Positions 26,413 through 34,472 of a stretch of 64,000 nt of DNA are shown here, piece by piece. The stretch lies in NCBI GenBank assembly GCA_965216725.1, contig CBDCGI010000023.1, forward strand, positions 62,001-126,000, written 5' to 3'. Position 1 is the stretch's first letter. Each line of letters begins with the position of its first letter. This DNA is from JACZUI01 sp965216725 (GTDB taxonomy: Bacteria > Actinomycetota > Acidimicrobiia > Spongiisociales > ZC4RG35). The position numbers were made by a program, and so were the translations under genes. Under the pieces are notes generated by a model. The model worked only from the letters and a program-made list of their open reading frames with translations, was not told the DNA's origin and made no database searches.

Positions 26413-27882
26413 TCACCCTCCTATGAGCTGAAGGAGATCGGCAGCCGTCTCCGCCCTGTCGAGCACATCGGCCACCATCTCTTTCGTACCACGCAGGGGC
26501 TCCATCATAGGAACGCGTTTCAGATGTGGATCACCAACGTCGAACACCAGGGAATCCCAGTTGGCGGCAACCAGCGCCCCGGAGAAGTCACTCACGCAAC
26601 GGCCCCGGAAATAGGCACGCGTGTTTTCGGGTGGCGTTGACATCGCCGATTCGACTTCTTCGTCCGTGAACAGTCGGCGCATCGAGCCCCGGCCCGCCAG
26701 TCGGTTGTAGAGGCCCCGGTCGACATCGATGTCGTGATACTGAAGGTCGACCGCCCGTGCTCTCGCACTACCCAGCGCGATCCCATCACGATCTCGATAA
26801 CCCTCGAGAATCCTCAACTTGGCCACCCAATCGAGACGGTCAGCAAGAGACCTGGGGTCTTGCTCCAGCCCGCGGAGGATTTCTTCCCATTCGGTGAGTA
26901 CCCGACGCCAGACTGCCTCGTCCAGCTCTTTCTCCACATACTTGGTGAGCCACTCGTGATAACGCCATTGCAGCTCGAGGGCCGTAGCCGAACCGCCACC
27001 GTCGAGTTCGAGACTCTTGCCCAGTGTGAGATCGTGACTCACGTTCCAGCAGGCAGTCACCGGATCGGCCAGATCAAGCGGGTCGGGAAGGGCACCGTCC
27101 TCGAGTGCAGCGAGCAGCAATGCCGTTGAACCGAGTTTGACCAGATTCTGGACCTCGGACAGGTTGGCGTCACCGATGATCACGTGCAGCCGGCGGTATT
27201 TCGAAGGATCGCCGTGCGGTTCGTCGCGGGTGTTGATGATCGGGCGCTTGAGCGTCGTCTCCAGCCCGACCTCTTCTTCGAAGAAGTCGGCTCGCTGGGT
27301 GATCTGAAACTCGACCTCTGGCCGGTCGTTCTCGGATCCCACCTTCCCGGCGCCGGTGAAGATCTGTCTGGTCACGAGAAAAGTCGTGGCGTACCGGATC
27401 ACGTCGCCAAAGGGTGTTTCCCTGGCGAGGAGATAGTTCTCATGGGCTCCATACGAGTTGCCCTTGCCGTCCGAGTTGTTCTTATAGAGCGAGACGGTCT
27501 TGCCCCCGATCTCGGAGGCGGCCCGGGCTGCTTGATACATCACCCGCTCCCCTGCCTTGTCGTACAGCGTCGCCTCGAGAGGATCCAGAGTCTCCGGAGC
27601 CGAATACTCGGGATGGGCGTGGTCGACGTAGAGCCTGGCTCCGTTGGCCAGAACCGAGTTGACCACGGCGCCTTCGGCGTCGGCGATCCCGAAGGTGTCA
27701 TGTCCAAAGCCTCGGGCGTCCCGACCGGGTGATTCCTCTTCGTAGGACCACTGGACCTTGACTCGCTGCCCGGGATAGCTGTTGACCACGAGGGATGAGG
27801 ACACCGCAGGATTTGATCCCGCCTCCCCCCGAACCACGATCCCGTACTCGGTCTCGGTCCCGAGCACTTTGGGGATTGCCAT
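26413..27882 (-). CDS. dop: Depupylase / Pup deamidase Dop
   Basis: A 489-residue PafA relative that removes Pup from substrates, and elsewhere converts Pup-Gln to Pup-Glu. Starts MAIPKVLGTETEYGIVVRG; the GARLYVDHAHPEYSAPE motif contains the conserved Asp, and KNNSDGKGNSYGAHENYLL follows. The insertion around residues 40-75 (including SPGRDARGFGHDTFGIAD) is the Dop loop that distinguishes it from PafA. Since Pup here already ends in Glu, depupylation is its expected main job. The start overlaps the arc stop by one base. Confidence 0.97.
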   Translation of the reverse strand: MAIPKVLGTETEYGIVVRGEAGSNPAVSSSLVVNSYPGQRVKVQWSYEEESPGRDARGFGHDTFGIADAEGAVVNSVLANGARLYVDHAHPEYSAPETLDPLEATLYDKAGERVMYQAARAASEIGGKTVSLYKNNSDGKGNSYGAHENYLLARETPFGDVIRYATTFLVTRQIFTGAGKVGSENDRPEVEFQITQRADFFEEEVGLETTLKRPIINTRDEPHGDPSKYRRLHVIIGDANLSEVQNLVKLGSTALLLAALEDGALPDPLDLADPVTACWNVSHDLTLGKSLELDGGGSATALELQWRYHEWLTKYVEKELDEAVWRRVLTEWEEILRGLEQDPRSLADRLDWVAKLRILEGYRDRDGIALGSARARAVDLQYHDIDVDRGLYNRLAGRGSMRRLFTDEEVESAMSTPPENTRAYFRGRCVSDFSGALVAANWDSLVFDVGDPHLKRVPMMEPLRGTKEMVADVLDRAETAADLLQLIGG

Positions 27883-29609
27883 CAGAGGTACTGTCCGCCT
27901 GAGACCTTTTCGATCAAACGACTTTCTTCGTCGCCCCCGACGAGAGTGCGAACGTACACGATGCGTTCGCCCTTCTTTCCCGAAACCCGGGCCCAGTCGT
28001 CCGGGTTAGTGGTGTTGGGAAGATCTTCGTGCTCACGGAACTCTTGCTTGATGGCGTCGATCAGATCCTTCTTGCGGACTCCCCGCGACCCGCCATCGAT
28101 CTCACGTTTGATCGCGTCTTTCTTCGCACGACTCACGATGTTCTCGATCATCGCGCCGGACGCAAAGTCTTTGAAGTAGAGCGTCTCTCGATCTCCGGAG
28201 GCGTATGTGACCTCGAGGAACTCGTTTTCCTCGGTCTCCGAATACATGGCGGCCACGGTATCGGAGATGATGTGATCGAGATACTCCTTGTGTTCGCCTT
28301 CGAATTTGTCCAGCGCGTCGGGGTGGACCGGTGTGTTTTCCCCAAGGTAGATCTTGAAGATCTCACGGGCAGCGTCTGTGTCGGGCCGGTTGATCTTTAT
28401 CTTCACGTCGAGTCGCCCTGGTCGGAGGATCGCTGGATCGATGAGGTCTTCACGGTTCGAGGCGCCGATCACAACCACGTTCTTCAACGACTCGACGCCG
28501 TCCAGCTCGGAAAGAAGCTGGGGGACGATCGTCGATTCGACGTCGGAGCTGATTCCGGTTCCCCGAGTGCGGAACAACGAGTCCATCTCGTCGAAGAACA
28601 CAATGACCGGAACTCCCTCGTCTGACTTTTCCTTGGCTCGTTGGAAGATGAGACGGATCTGCCTCTCGGTCTCGCCGACCCATTTGTTCAGGAGTTCAGG
28701 TCCTTTGACATTGAGGAAGTAAGACCTCACGTCAGGGTCGCCGGTTCTCTCGGAAACCTTCTTAGCGAGGCTGTTGGCCACTGCTTTGGCTATGAGCGTC
28801 TTCCCACAACCGGGCGGCCCGTAGAGGAGAATCCCCTTGGGCGGCTGCAGGTCGTACTCGCGGAACAAGTCGCGATGGAGATAGGGAAGCTCGACCGTGT
28901 CGCGGATCTGCTCGATCTGATCGGCAAGACCTCCGACTTCGTTGTAGGTGATATCCGGAACTTCCTCGAGGATCAGCTCCTCGACTTCGGGACGCTCCAT
29001 CTTCTCGAGCACCAGCCCCGATTTCGCGTCGAGTCTGACGAAGTCTCCGGCTCGCAACTTGACCTCGGCCATCTTTTCAGAGCGCCTCAGGACTTTCTCA
29101 TCGTCGCCGTGAGCTATCACGACGACACGGCCATCGGCCATGGTCTCTCGAACCCGGACCACCTCGCCTGAGGGCTCGAAGTAGCGAACGTCGATGATCG
29201 AGAAGGCCTCGTTGAGGATGACTTCCTGGCCGACTTTGAGCTTCTTGACCTCGACGTTGGGCTGCGCGGCCACTCGTAGCTTGCGGTTGCCGGTGATGAT
29301 GTCAACGGTGCCGTCCTCGTTGACGCCGAGAACCGTTCCGAAATTGTTGGGTGGCGAGGTGAGTTTCTCGACCTCTTCGCGGAGGACGCCCAGTTGCTCT
29401 CTCGCCTCTTCGAGCACCGCAGCGAGTTTGTCGTTCTGGGCGGCTGCCCTATCGAGCCGCTCCCGGGTCCGGGTTAGCTCGTTCTCCAGATCGTCGACTC
29501 GGCCTGGCTGCTCACGGAGACGTCGACGCAGGCTGGAAACTTCCTCCTCGAGGGCCGTCACCAGCCCCCGGAGTTTGGCCGCGTCTTCCATTCTCCGTGC
29601 GTCATCCAC
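27882..29609 (-). CDS. arc: Proteasome-associated AAA+ ATPase ARC/Mpa
   Basis: Hexameric unfoldase that recruits Pup-tagged proteins and feeds the 20S core. 575 residues: coiled coil about 10-85, tandem OB domains about 88-205, AAA domain with Walker A GPPGCGKT at 264-271, Walker B VIVFFDEMDS, and the C-terminal GGQYL tail that docks in the alpha ring. I chose the GTG at 29607-29609 since AGGAGG lies six bases before it; a GTG 20 codons upstream has no such site. The TATACT at 29641-29646 could be its -10 box. Confidence 0.96.
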   Translation of the reverse strand: MDDARRMEDAAKLRGLVTALEEEVSSLRRRLREQPGRVDDLENELTRTRERLDRAAAQNDKLAAVLEEAREQLGVLREEVEKLTSPPNNFGTVLGVNEDGTVDIITGNRKLRVAAQPNVEVKKLKVGQEVILNEAFSIIDVRYFEPSGEVVRVRETMADGRVVVIAHGDDEKVLRRSEKMAEVKLRAGDFVRLDAKSGLVLEKMERPEVEELILEEVPDITYNEVGGLADQIEQIRDTVELPYLHRDLFREYDLQPPKGILLYGPPGCGKTLIAKAVANSLAKKVSERTGDPDVRSYFLNVKGPELLNKWVGETERQIRLIFQRAKEKSDEGVPVIVFFDEMDSLFRTRGTGISSDVESTIVPQLLSELDGVESLKNVVVIGASNREDLIDPAILRPGRLDVKIKINRPDTDAAREIFKIYLGENTPVHPDALDKFEGEHKEYLDHIISDTVAAMYSETEENEFLEVTYASGDRETLYFKDFASGAMIENIVSRAKKDAIKREIDGGSRGVRKKDLIDAIKQEFREHEDLPNTTNPDDWARVSGKKGERIVYVRTLVGGDEESRLIEKVSGGQYL

Positions 29610-29640
29610 AGGCTTCCTCCTGGCTTGGTCGCCTACGTCC

Positions 29641-29646
29641 AGTATA
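29641..29646 (-). promoter_or_regulatory. Candidate -10 box for the arc-dop-pup-prcBA operon
   Basis: Read on the minus strand the hexamer is TATACT, close to the sigma-70/SigA consensus, about 32 bp before the GTG of arc. A clear -35 hexamer is not visible at 17 bp spacing. The strong AGGAGG that follows would lie in a short leader. All genes to prcA are packed without gaps, so a single promoter here could serve the whole operon. Confidence 0.4.
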
Positions 29647-29763
29647 CGAACCAGGGGTTTTACTCCCACGGGTTCTTATGGGGCGGCGAGTACCGCCGAC
29701 TAGGTGTCTATCGACAGATACCCAAGAGACCTGTTGCTTGTGCCGGTGAATGCTCCCCATCGC

Positions 29764-29811
29764 TCGAGTGTGCTTGTTCTACCCAAAAACCGAGAGGATA
29801 AGCACACTCGA
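29764..29811. repeat. Perfect 12-bp inverted repeat with 24-nt loop between ferredoxin and arc
   Basis: TCGAGTGTGCTT (29764-29775) and AAGCACACTCGA (29800-29811) are exact reverse complements. They sit in the 243-bp gap downstream of the ferredoxin gene and upstream of arc. As RNA this would form a 12-bp stem. No T-run follows on the minus strand, so a classic terminator is not assured; an operator with two half-sites is also possible. Nothing else in this gap could be assigned apart from the arc -10 box. Confidence 0.6.
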
Positions 29812-29852
29812 CGGGGGGGAAAATGGGCCAGAAGCGATCCCGGCGAGACTGG

Positions 29853-30098
29853 CTACGGCTCGATGAAGATGCACTCCCCCGGGCACTCCTCCGCCGACTC
29901 GACGGTGAGGTCCTCCTGGCCGGCAGGGACGACCGCAAGGCCCTCCGAGCCCTGGGGATTGCCCTCCGATGATGCGTAGATCGTCTCCCCTTCCCGAACA
30001 TATGCCAGACCATCGTCGAGCAGCACAAAGACGTCCGGTGCGATCTCCTCACACAGGCCGTCACCCGTGCACAAGTCCTGGTCAATCCACACCTTCAT
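29853..30098 (-). CDS. 3Fe-4S type ferredoxin
   Basis: An 81-residue ferredoxin. MKVWIDQDLCTGDGLCEEIAPDVF has Cys10 and Cys16 in a CxxGxxC context, and ECPGECIFIEP provides the remaining cysteines. The wide spacing and the single cluster resemble [3Fe-4S]/[4Fe-4S] ferredoxins that serve cytochromes P450 in actinobacteria. No P450 is visible in this window. Starts with ATG 14 bp after the trmI stop. Confidence 0.85.
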   Translation of the reverse strand: MKVWIDQDLCTGDGLCEEIAPDVFVLLDDGLAYVREGETIYASSEGNPQGSEGLAVVPAGQEDLTVESAEECPGECIFIEP

Positions 30099-30112
30099 GG
30101 TCGGATGCTAAA

Positions 30113-30901
30113 TCAGGCCTCGGTGGGAGGTGCCACGCGCCGCATGAATACCAGAAAGCCGGTGTGACCCACCATTCGATGCTCGGGGCGCACGGACCTC
30201 CCGCTGACGTTCCAGTCTCGAGCGATGAACTCCTTGACCTCGATCTCGGCAAAACGAGCCGTCTCCCGAGCCGTCTCAACCGCTCTCTCCACCTGCGGCA
30301 CCGTTGGCAGGTAACTGCATAGAACTCCACCGTCCGGTTGGTGCTTCGCAGCCGCGACGATGGTCGGCCCAGGGTCCGGAAGGTCGAGGACGATCCGGTC
30401 CGGCTCCACATCGGCGACATGGTCGGCGACATCTCCGACACGGAGTTGCAGCTGGTCCGGTATCTCGCCAAACCAGCGCCTTATCGTCTTGAGGGCGTGG
30501 GCAGCATGGTCATCTCGCATCTCCACGCTCACAACTCGGCCCGTGGCACCGACCGCGCGGGCCAAGGCGGCTGTCAAGGCCCCGGACCCCGTTCCAGCCT
30601 CCAGCACCGTCATCCCGGGTGCGATGTCCGCGTATACGAGGATTGGCCCAATGTCCTTGGGATATACAACTTGGGCCCCTCGTTTCATCTTCAGAACGAA
30701 ATCGGCCAGACGGGGACTGAGTAGCAGCATCTCTCCGCCGGCCGACGACTGAACCCAGCTTCCGTCTTCCCGGCCGATCAGATCGCTGTGCGCGACGGAA
30801 CCAAGGTGATATTGGAAGGTGTTCGCCTCGTCGAGGCGGAGTAGGAAATGCCGGCCCTTTTCGTCGATCAACAGGGCCGCATCACCCGGGGCAAAACGCA
30901 T
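30113..30901 (-). CDS. trmI: tRNA (adenine(58)-N(1))-methyltransferase TrmI
   Basis: A 262-residue SAM-dependent enzyme that makes m1A58 in the T loop of tRNA, matching Rv2118c. The SAM-binding motif is MTVLEAGTGSGALTAALAR; the downstream LDLPDPGPTIVAA motif and a C-terminal GHTGFLVFMRR complete the fold. The N-terminal beta-barrel begins at residue 5. It overlaps the stop of a 30-residue membrane peptide gene by one base (TGATG). The location beside arc is also seen in mycobacteria. Confidence 0.93.
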   Translation of the reverse strand: MRFAPGDAALLIDEKGRHFLLRLDEANTFQYHLGSVAHSDLIGREDGSWVQSSAGGEMLLLSPRLADFVLKMKRGAQVVYPKDIGPILVYADIAPGMTVLEAGTGSGALTAALARAVGATGRVVSVEMRDDHAAHALKTIRRWFGEIPDQLQLRVGDVADHVADVEPDRIVLDLPDPGPTIVAAAKHQPDGGVLCSYLPTVPQVERAVETARETARFAEIEVKEFIARDWNVSGRSVRPEHRMVGHTGFLVFMRRVAPPTEA

Positions 30902-30993
30902 CAGAGGAAGGCGAAGACCGACACCACGAGGGCGAAGACCATGGACACGACTACGACCCAGATGACGATCTTTGTGAACTTCTTGTTATTCAT
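30901..30993 (-). CDS. 30-residue single-span membrane peptide, hypothetical
   Basis: MNNKKFTKIVIWVVVVSMVF followed by ALVVSVFAFL: a short basic N terminus then one hydrophobic helix, ending within 30 residues. The ATG is at 30991-30993 and its stop overlaps the trmI ATG (TGATG). A longer in-frame reading begins at 31104 but its first 37 residues look random. Small basic-plus-helix peptides like this are common and easily missed. Function is not known. Confidence 0.55.
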   Translation of the reverse strand: MNNKKFTKIVIWVVVVSMVFALVVSVFAFL

Positions 30994-31032
30994 GGTGTTG
31001 AATGGAGCTGAAGCGACGGTAACGGTAACCAA

Positions 31033-31296
31033 ATGAACAAGACTACGAAGCGTCTCGTGGGCAGGGCAGTCGGCACTAAGAGCTTCACCACGGTTGGGGT
31101 GCAACGTTCATTCCGAGGGCTGAGGACGGGTGACCAACGCGAGCTCTACACCGGGTTGGCGCTTCTCGCCCTCGCATTCTTCGATAGGTCTTCTCCGAAG
31201 AAGGAGCTTCTGTATCGCGGGACTCTCAAGCCAGGTTCAGCGGTGATCGTCCATCATCGCAAGGTGGGCGGCCCGAAGATCAGCGTCAAGAAGTAG
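31033..31296 (+). CDS. Small basic protein, hypothetical
   Basis: An 87-residue basic protein on the plus strand with one hydrophobic stretch in RELYTGLALLALAFF (about residues 36-52) and a Lys-rich C terminus GGPKISVKK. The start ATG lacks an obvious Shine-Dalgarno, and only 39 bp separate it from the divergent 30-residue peptide gene. I do not recognise it. It could be a real plus-strand gene since the opposite strand here is empty. Confidence 0.55.
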   Translation: MNKTTKRLVGRAVGTKSFTTVGVQRSFRGLRTGDQRELYTGLALLALAFFDRSSPKKELLYRGTLKPGSAVIVHHRKVGGPKISVKK

Positions 31297-31313
31297 CAGC
31301 CAGAAACTGCGCA

Positions 31314-31517
31314 TCAAATCTTGTAGACCTCGACGAGAGTCTTCTTGGGCGAATCCTTCCCACGTCGCCTCCCCATCAGGAATGCGGCGGCCACCGCCAC
31401 AGCAATGACGACGCCTGCAAGGACCGCTGTGTCCTTCGCCGACTGGCGGGTCTCCTCAACAGCGCCGTAGATCTCCCGGGCTTTGGCCTCGATGTCATCT
31501 CGGGTGATTGTGGTCAC
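31314..31517 (-). CDS. Small single-span membrane protein
   Basis: A 67-residue protein with a helical N terminus (MTTITRDDIEAKAREIYGAV), a central hydrophobic helix (AVLAGVVIAVAVAAAFLMG) and a basic C-terminal tail with an RRRGK motif. The GTG start overlaps the stop of the upstream holin-like gene by GTGA, so the two are a coupled pair. Similar pairs accompany actinobacterial membrane-stress proteins; precise role unknown. Confidence 0.65.
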   Translation of the reverse strand: MTTITRDDIEAKAREIYGAVEETRQSAKDTAVLAGVVIAVAVAAAFLMGRRRGKDSPKKTLVEVYKI

Positions 31518-31870
31518 GACTGCTCTCCGTTTTCTGAGGTCTCTTGTCGGCGAGGCTCGAGTTCAACCGGCTTTGCCGGCTGTTGCATGACGGCGATCAC
31601 AATGCCCGTCGCCCCGGCGGCCACGAGGAAGGTGATAAAGCGAGCCAACACCACCCACCAGTCTCCGTCGGGAAGCCAGACCGTCAGTGCGTTGTAGAGG
31701 CCCCAAACCACGAAGATCGAACCCAATCCGAAGAGGAAAGCGCCTCCGAACCCCATTCCCGCGTGTTTGCCGAGACGCTTCGCCGGCTCGATTGTCTCCT
31801 GTCGCATGTACTCACGCGACATCTCGATGAGCTCGGTGGTGAGCTCCGGAATCTCCCTTGGATCTGGCAT
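31514..31870 (-). CDS. Holin-like / DUF1469-type small membrane protein
   Basis: 118 residues starting MPDPREIPELTTELIEMSREY at the ATG at 31868-31870; an N-terminal amphipathic helix, then two membrane segments (AFLFGLGSIFVVWGLYNAL and VVLARFITFLVAAGATGIV) joined by a Trp-rich turn. The fold resembles the actinobacterial phage-holin superfamily III proteins (PF07332), which here are probably chromosomal membrane proteins and not lysis genes. A 12-residue upstream extension is not needed. Confidence 0.65.
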   Translation of the reverse strand: MPDPREIPELTTELIEMSREYMRQETIEPAKRLGKHAGMGFGGAFLFGLGSIFVVWGLYNALTVWLPDGDWWVVLARFITFLVAAGATGIVIAVMQQPAKPVELEPRRQETSENGEQS

Positions 31871-31931
31871 TGAGCGATAGAGGCTAACAAGTGCTGGACA
31901 ACACACCAGATGGGGTTAACGTGCCGAGCCA

Positions 31932-33209
31932 GTGAACTTCGTAGCGACACTGAAGTCACTCGGCCCCCGCTACACGGCGCTCTGGGTTGGACAGACGATC
32001 AGCCAATTTGGCACCTACGTCGCATTTCTGACCCTTCCTCTCCTGGTTGCCTACATCCAGGAGGCCGAAAACACCTCCAACACCCTCGATTTCTCCCTCG
32101 CCTATGCACTCGAGACCGCGCCGACTCTCGTGGTCGGTCTTCTCGGCGGCGTTCTGCTAGACCGGTGGCATCTTCGCCCGGTGATGATCGCGGCCGACCT
32201 TGCTCGCGCCTCGGCCTTCTTCTACCTGGCTGCGAACATCGGCAACTTCGGCACGCCAACCGTGTTCGTGATGGCGTTCCTGGTCGGTTCGATGACCACC
32301 TTCTTCGACTCTGCGATGTTCGCGCTGATTCCCTCCATCGTCTCCAAGGACCAATTGAACGATGGCAACGGACTGGTGGCAGCGAGCCAGCAAGCAAACT
32401 TCGCTCTCGGCCCGCTGGTCGCCGGTGTGATCGCCGCCGTGACCGGGGGGCCGGCGTTGGGGCTCTTCGTCAACGGGCTGACCTTCGTCGCGTCGGCGAT
32501 AAGCCTGCATTGGGTGGGCAGGGTCGCTCACCACCGGACACCTGAAGATGAGCGAAGCCCTTTCCTCGAAGAGGCCGCCAACGGGATCCGTTACATCTGG
32601 TCTGAGCCCCGTCTGAGAATCACGACACTGGCTGCCGCGATCCCAAACTTCGTCACCGGATTCATCGAAGCAACGTTCGTCGTCCTTTTCACAACCGTCC
32701 TCGGGACCACCACGGAGACACAGATGGGCATCATCCTCTTCGCCATGGGTGTCGGCGGGGTCTCCGGAGCACTGGCCGCGCCGGGCATCGCGAAGCGGTT
32801 TGGGGTGGGGAAAACGATGACCGTCGGCATGGCCATCGCCGGTGTCGGGATGTTGGCTTGGATGTTCACCGAATACGGCCTGGCGACCTTGTTGCTTTCG
32901 GCGGCATGGATGGTCGGGTTGTCCCTGATCAATGTGCCGTTGGCGACGATCAGGCAGCACTACTCCGCACCGGCGATGATGGGAAGGGTCATATCGGCAT
33001 CCCGTGCGATCGGCTGGGCTTCGCTTCCGATTGGCGCCCTCGCGGGCGGCTGGCTCGGCAATTCCCCGGATAGCTACCCAAACGTCGCAAGGGTCTTCCC
33101 GCTGCTCTTGGTTGCGACGACGATCTGGCTTGCGACGACTGTTGTGTGGAGGGACACCTTCGGTCCGGTCGCCGTCAAGCAGGATGCCACAGCCCAATCG
33201 GCGGAGTAG
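31932..33209 (+). CDS. MFS transporter (exporter of DHA-type)
   Basis: A 425-residue major facilitator protein with about 12 membrane segments. The loop 2-3 signature is GLLGGVLLDRWHLRPVM (family consensus GxLaDrxGRr). Members of this subgroup usually export drugs or metabolites, but the substrate is unknown. GTG start at 31932. The beta-propeller gene follows after three bases on the same strand, so they are probably co-transcribed. Confidence 0.88.
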   Translation: MNFVATLKSLGPRYTALWVGQTISQFGTYVAFLTLPLLVAYIQEAENTSNTLDFSLAYALETAPTLVVGLLGGVLLDRWHLRPVMIAADLARASAFFYLAANIGNFGTPTVFVMAFLVGSMTTFFDSAMFALIPSIVSKDQLNDGNGLVAASQQANFALGPLVAGVIAAVTGGPALGLFVNGLTFVASAISLHWVGRVAHHRTPEDERSPFLEEAANGIRYIWSEPRLRITTLAAAIPNFVTGFIEATFVVLFTTVLGTTTETQMGIILFAMGVGGVSGALAAPGIAKRFGVGKTMTVGMAIAGVGMLAWMFTEYGLATLLLSAAWMVGLSLINVPLATIRQHYSAPAMMGRVISASRAIGWASLPIGALAGGWLGNSPDSYPNVARVFPLLLVATTIWLATTVVWRDTFGPVAVKQDATAQSAE

Positions 33210-33212
33210 TCG

Positions 33213-34472
33213 ATGACGAGAAGAAGACTTGCTGCGCTCGGGCTCATGTCGTTGGCGGTGGTCACCGCTGTGGTCGGGCTGTCGAGAGGTAGCACATCGG
33301 TGGAGGCCTCCCCCACCGTCGCCGTGCGGGGGGTGTCCCCCGACGCCACCACTGACAACGGGCAGCACAAGCTGGTCAGAGCGTCCGACGGCGTTCTCTA
33401 CCTTGCCTTCTCAGGCCCGGTGGACGGAGTGGAGCAGGCTCAGGTCTTCTTCTCGCTCGACGGGGGCCAGACCTGGAAGCCCGACGTCGTCCTTGCCCAA
33501 CCGGGTGTCTGGTCAGATCTCCCCACCCTCGCGGCCGGCGAAGAGGGACGGGTCGATGCCGCTTGGGTCGATTACGTCGGCGTTGGCCATGTCTGGCACG
33601 CGAGCCGGGTTGATGGCCAGTGGTCCGAATTCGAGAAGATCTCCCCCGGAGATACGTATGCCGGGTTCCCCGCAATGGTGCTGCGAAACGGAAGCCCCAG
33701 CCTGCTCTGGTATGCCGCCCCGCCCGACACCAGTCGAGATCACGGTTCAGCCTACGAGATCTTCCACAGCGAGCTCATCGGTCGAGCCTGGACCGATCCG
33801 GTGCTTCTGTCCTCGGGGTCGGAAGACGCACTCAATCCTGCCCTGGCCATGGACGCAAATGCCCACCTCCATGGCGCATGGTTCCAAATCGTCCAGGGAA
33901 CCTACGGCGCCCAGCATGCACAATTCGACGGTTCCGTCTGGGAGGTGCCGGAGTTGGTTTCGCCTCGGGACGGCACAGCCACCGGCGTCACCATCGAGGT
34001 CAGCCCGGATGGGACTCCACATATGGTGTGGGAACAGACCCTCGGCGACGACGTGGGGATCGCCTACTCGCGGTTCGAAGGAGGCGCCTGGACAGATCCA
34101 ACGATGCTCAGCGAGGCCCATTCCCTCGATCCGGTGCTCACCTTCGATGCCTCCGGTGCCCTCTTCGTTCTCTGGTCGCAGCAGGACCGGATCGTGGTCA
34201 GGACACATGACGGAGGGTGGACTCAAGCTGAGGAGATCGGCGACGGCACCAACCCGGCAGTTGTTGGAGGTACGGAGGTAATCGCTGGCTGGACTCGCGA
34301 CTCGTCCGCCGGTCCCGAGATAATGGTGACACCGCTCACCCTGAATTCTGTGTCGAGCGGCTCAGCTGGTTATTGGCTGGTGACAGGTCTCTTTGTGGCC
34401 ATCGGCCTTCTTCTGATGTTCGGGAACCGCGAGGTGTCAGGCAGTGGAGGACCCGGTGATGGAGAGGACTGA
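33213..34472 (+). CDS. Secreted or membrane-anchored beta-propeller protein with an Asp-box
   Basis: A 419-residue protein with an N-terminal signal (RRRLAALGLMSLAVVTAVVG) and a C-terminal membrane helix (GYWLVTGLFVAIGLLLMFG). In between are repeated WxxxV-type blades and one sialidase-type Asp-box SLDGGQTW at residues 81-88. The exterior part probably forms a beta-propeller anchored on the cell surface. It does not contain obvious catalytic sialidase residues, so a binding role is as likely as an enzyme. Its end overlaps the oppF-like gene tail to tail by 36 bp. Confidence 0.78.
   Translation: MTRRRLAALGLMSLAVVTAVVGLSRGSTSVEASPTVAVRGVSPDATTDNGQHKLVRASDGVLYLAFSGPVDGVEQAQVFFSLDGGQTWKPDVVLAQPGVWSDLPTLAAGEEGRVDAAWVDYVGVGHVWHASRVDGQWSEFEKISPGDTYAGFPAMVLRNGSPSLLWYAAPPDTSRDHGSAYEIFHSELIGRAWTDPVLLSSGSEDALNPALAMDANAHLHGAWFQIVQGTYGAQHAQFDGSVWEVPELVSPRDGTATGVTIEVSPDGTPHMVWEQTLGDDVGIAYSRFEGGAWTDPTMLSEAHSLDPVLTFDASGALFVLWSQQDRIVVRTHDGGWTQAEEIGDGTNPAVVGGTEVIAGWTRDSSAGPEIMVTPLTLNSVSSGSAGYWLVTGLFVAIGLLLMFGNREVSGSGGPGDGED

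Noticed and set aside
31314..31870. Holin-like pair as a prophage remnant
   Set aside because: No lysis or structural phage genes nearby; small membrane proteins of this type are common on actinobacterial chromosomes.
32157..33368. A 403-codon minus-strand frame opposite the MFS gene
   Set aside because: Composition is rich in Arg, Gly, Asp and His without recognisable motifs, while the plus strand shows clear membrane helices and MFS signature.
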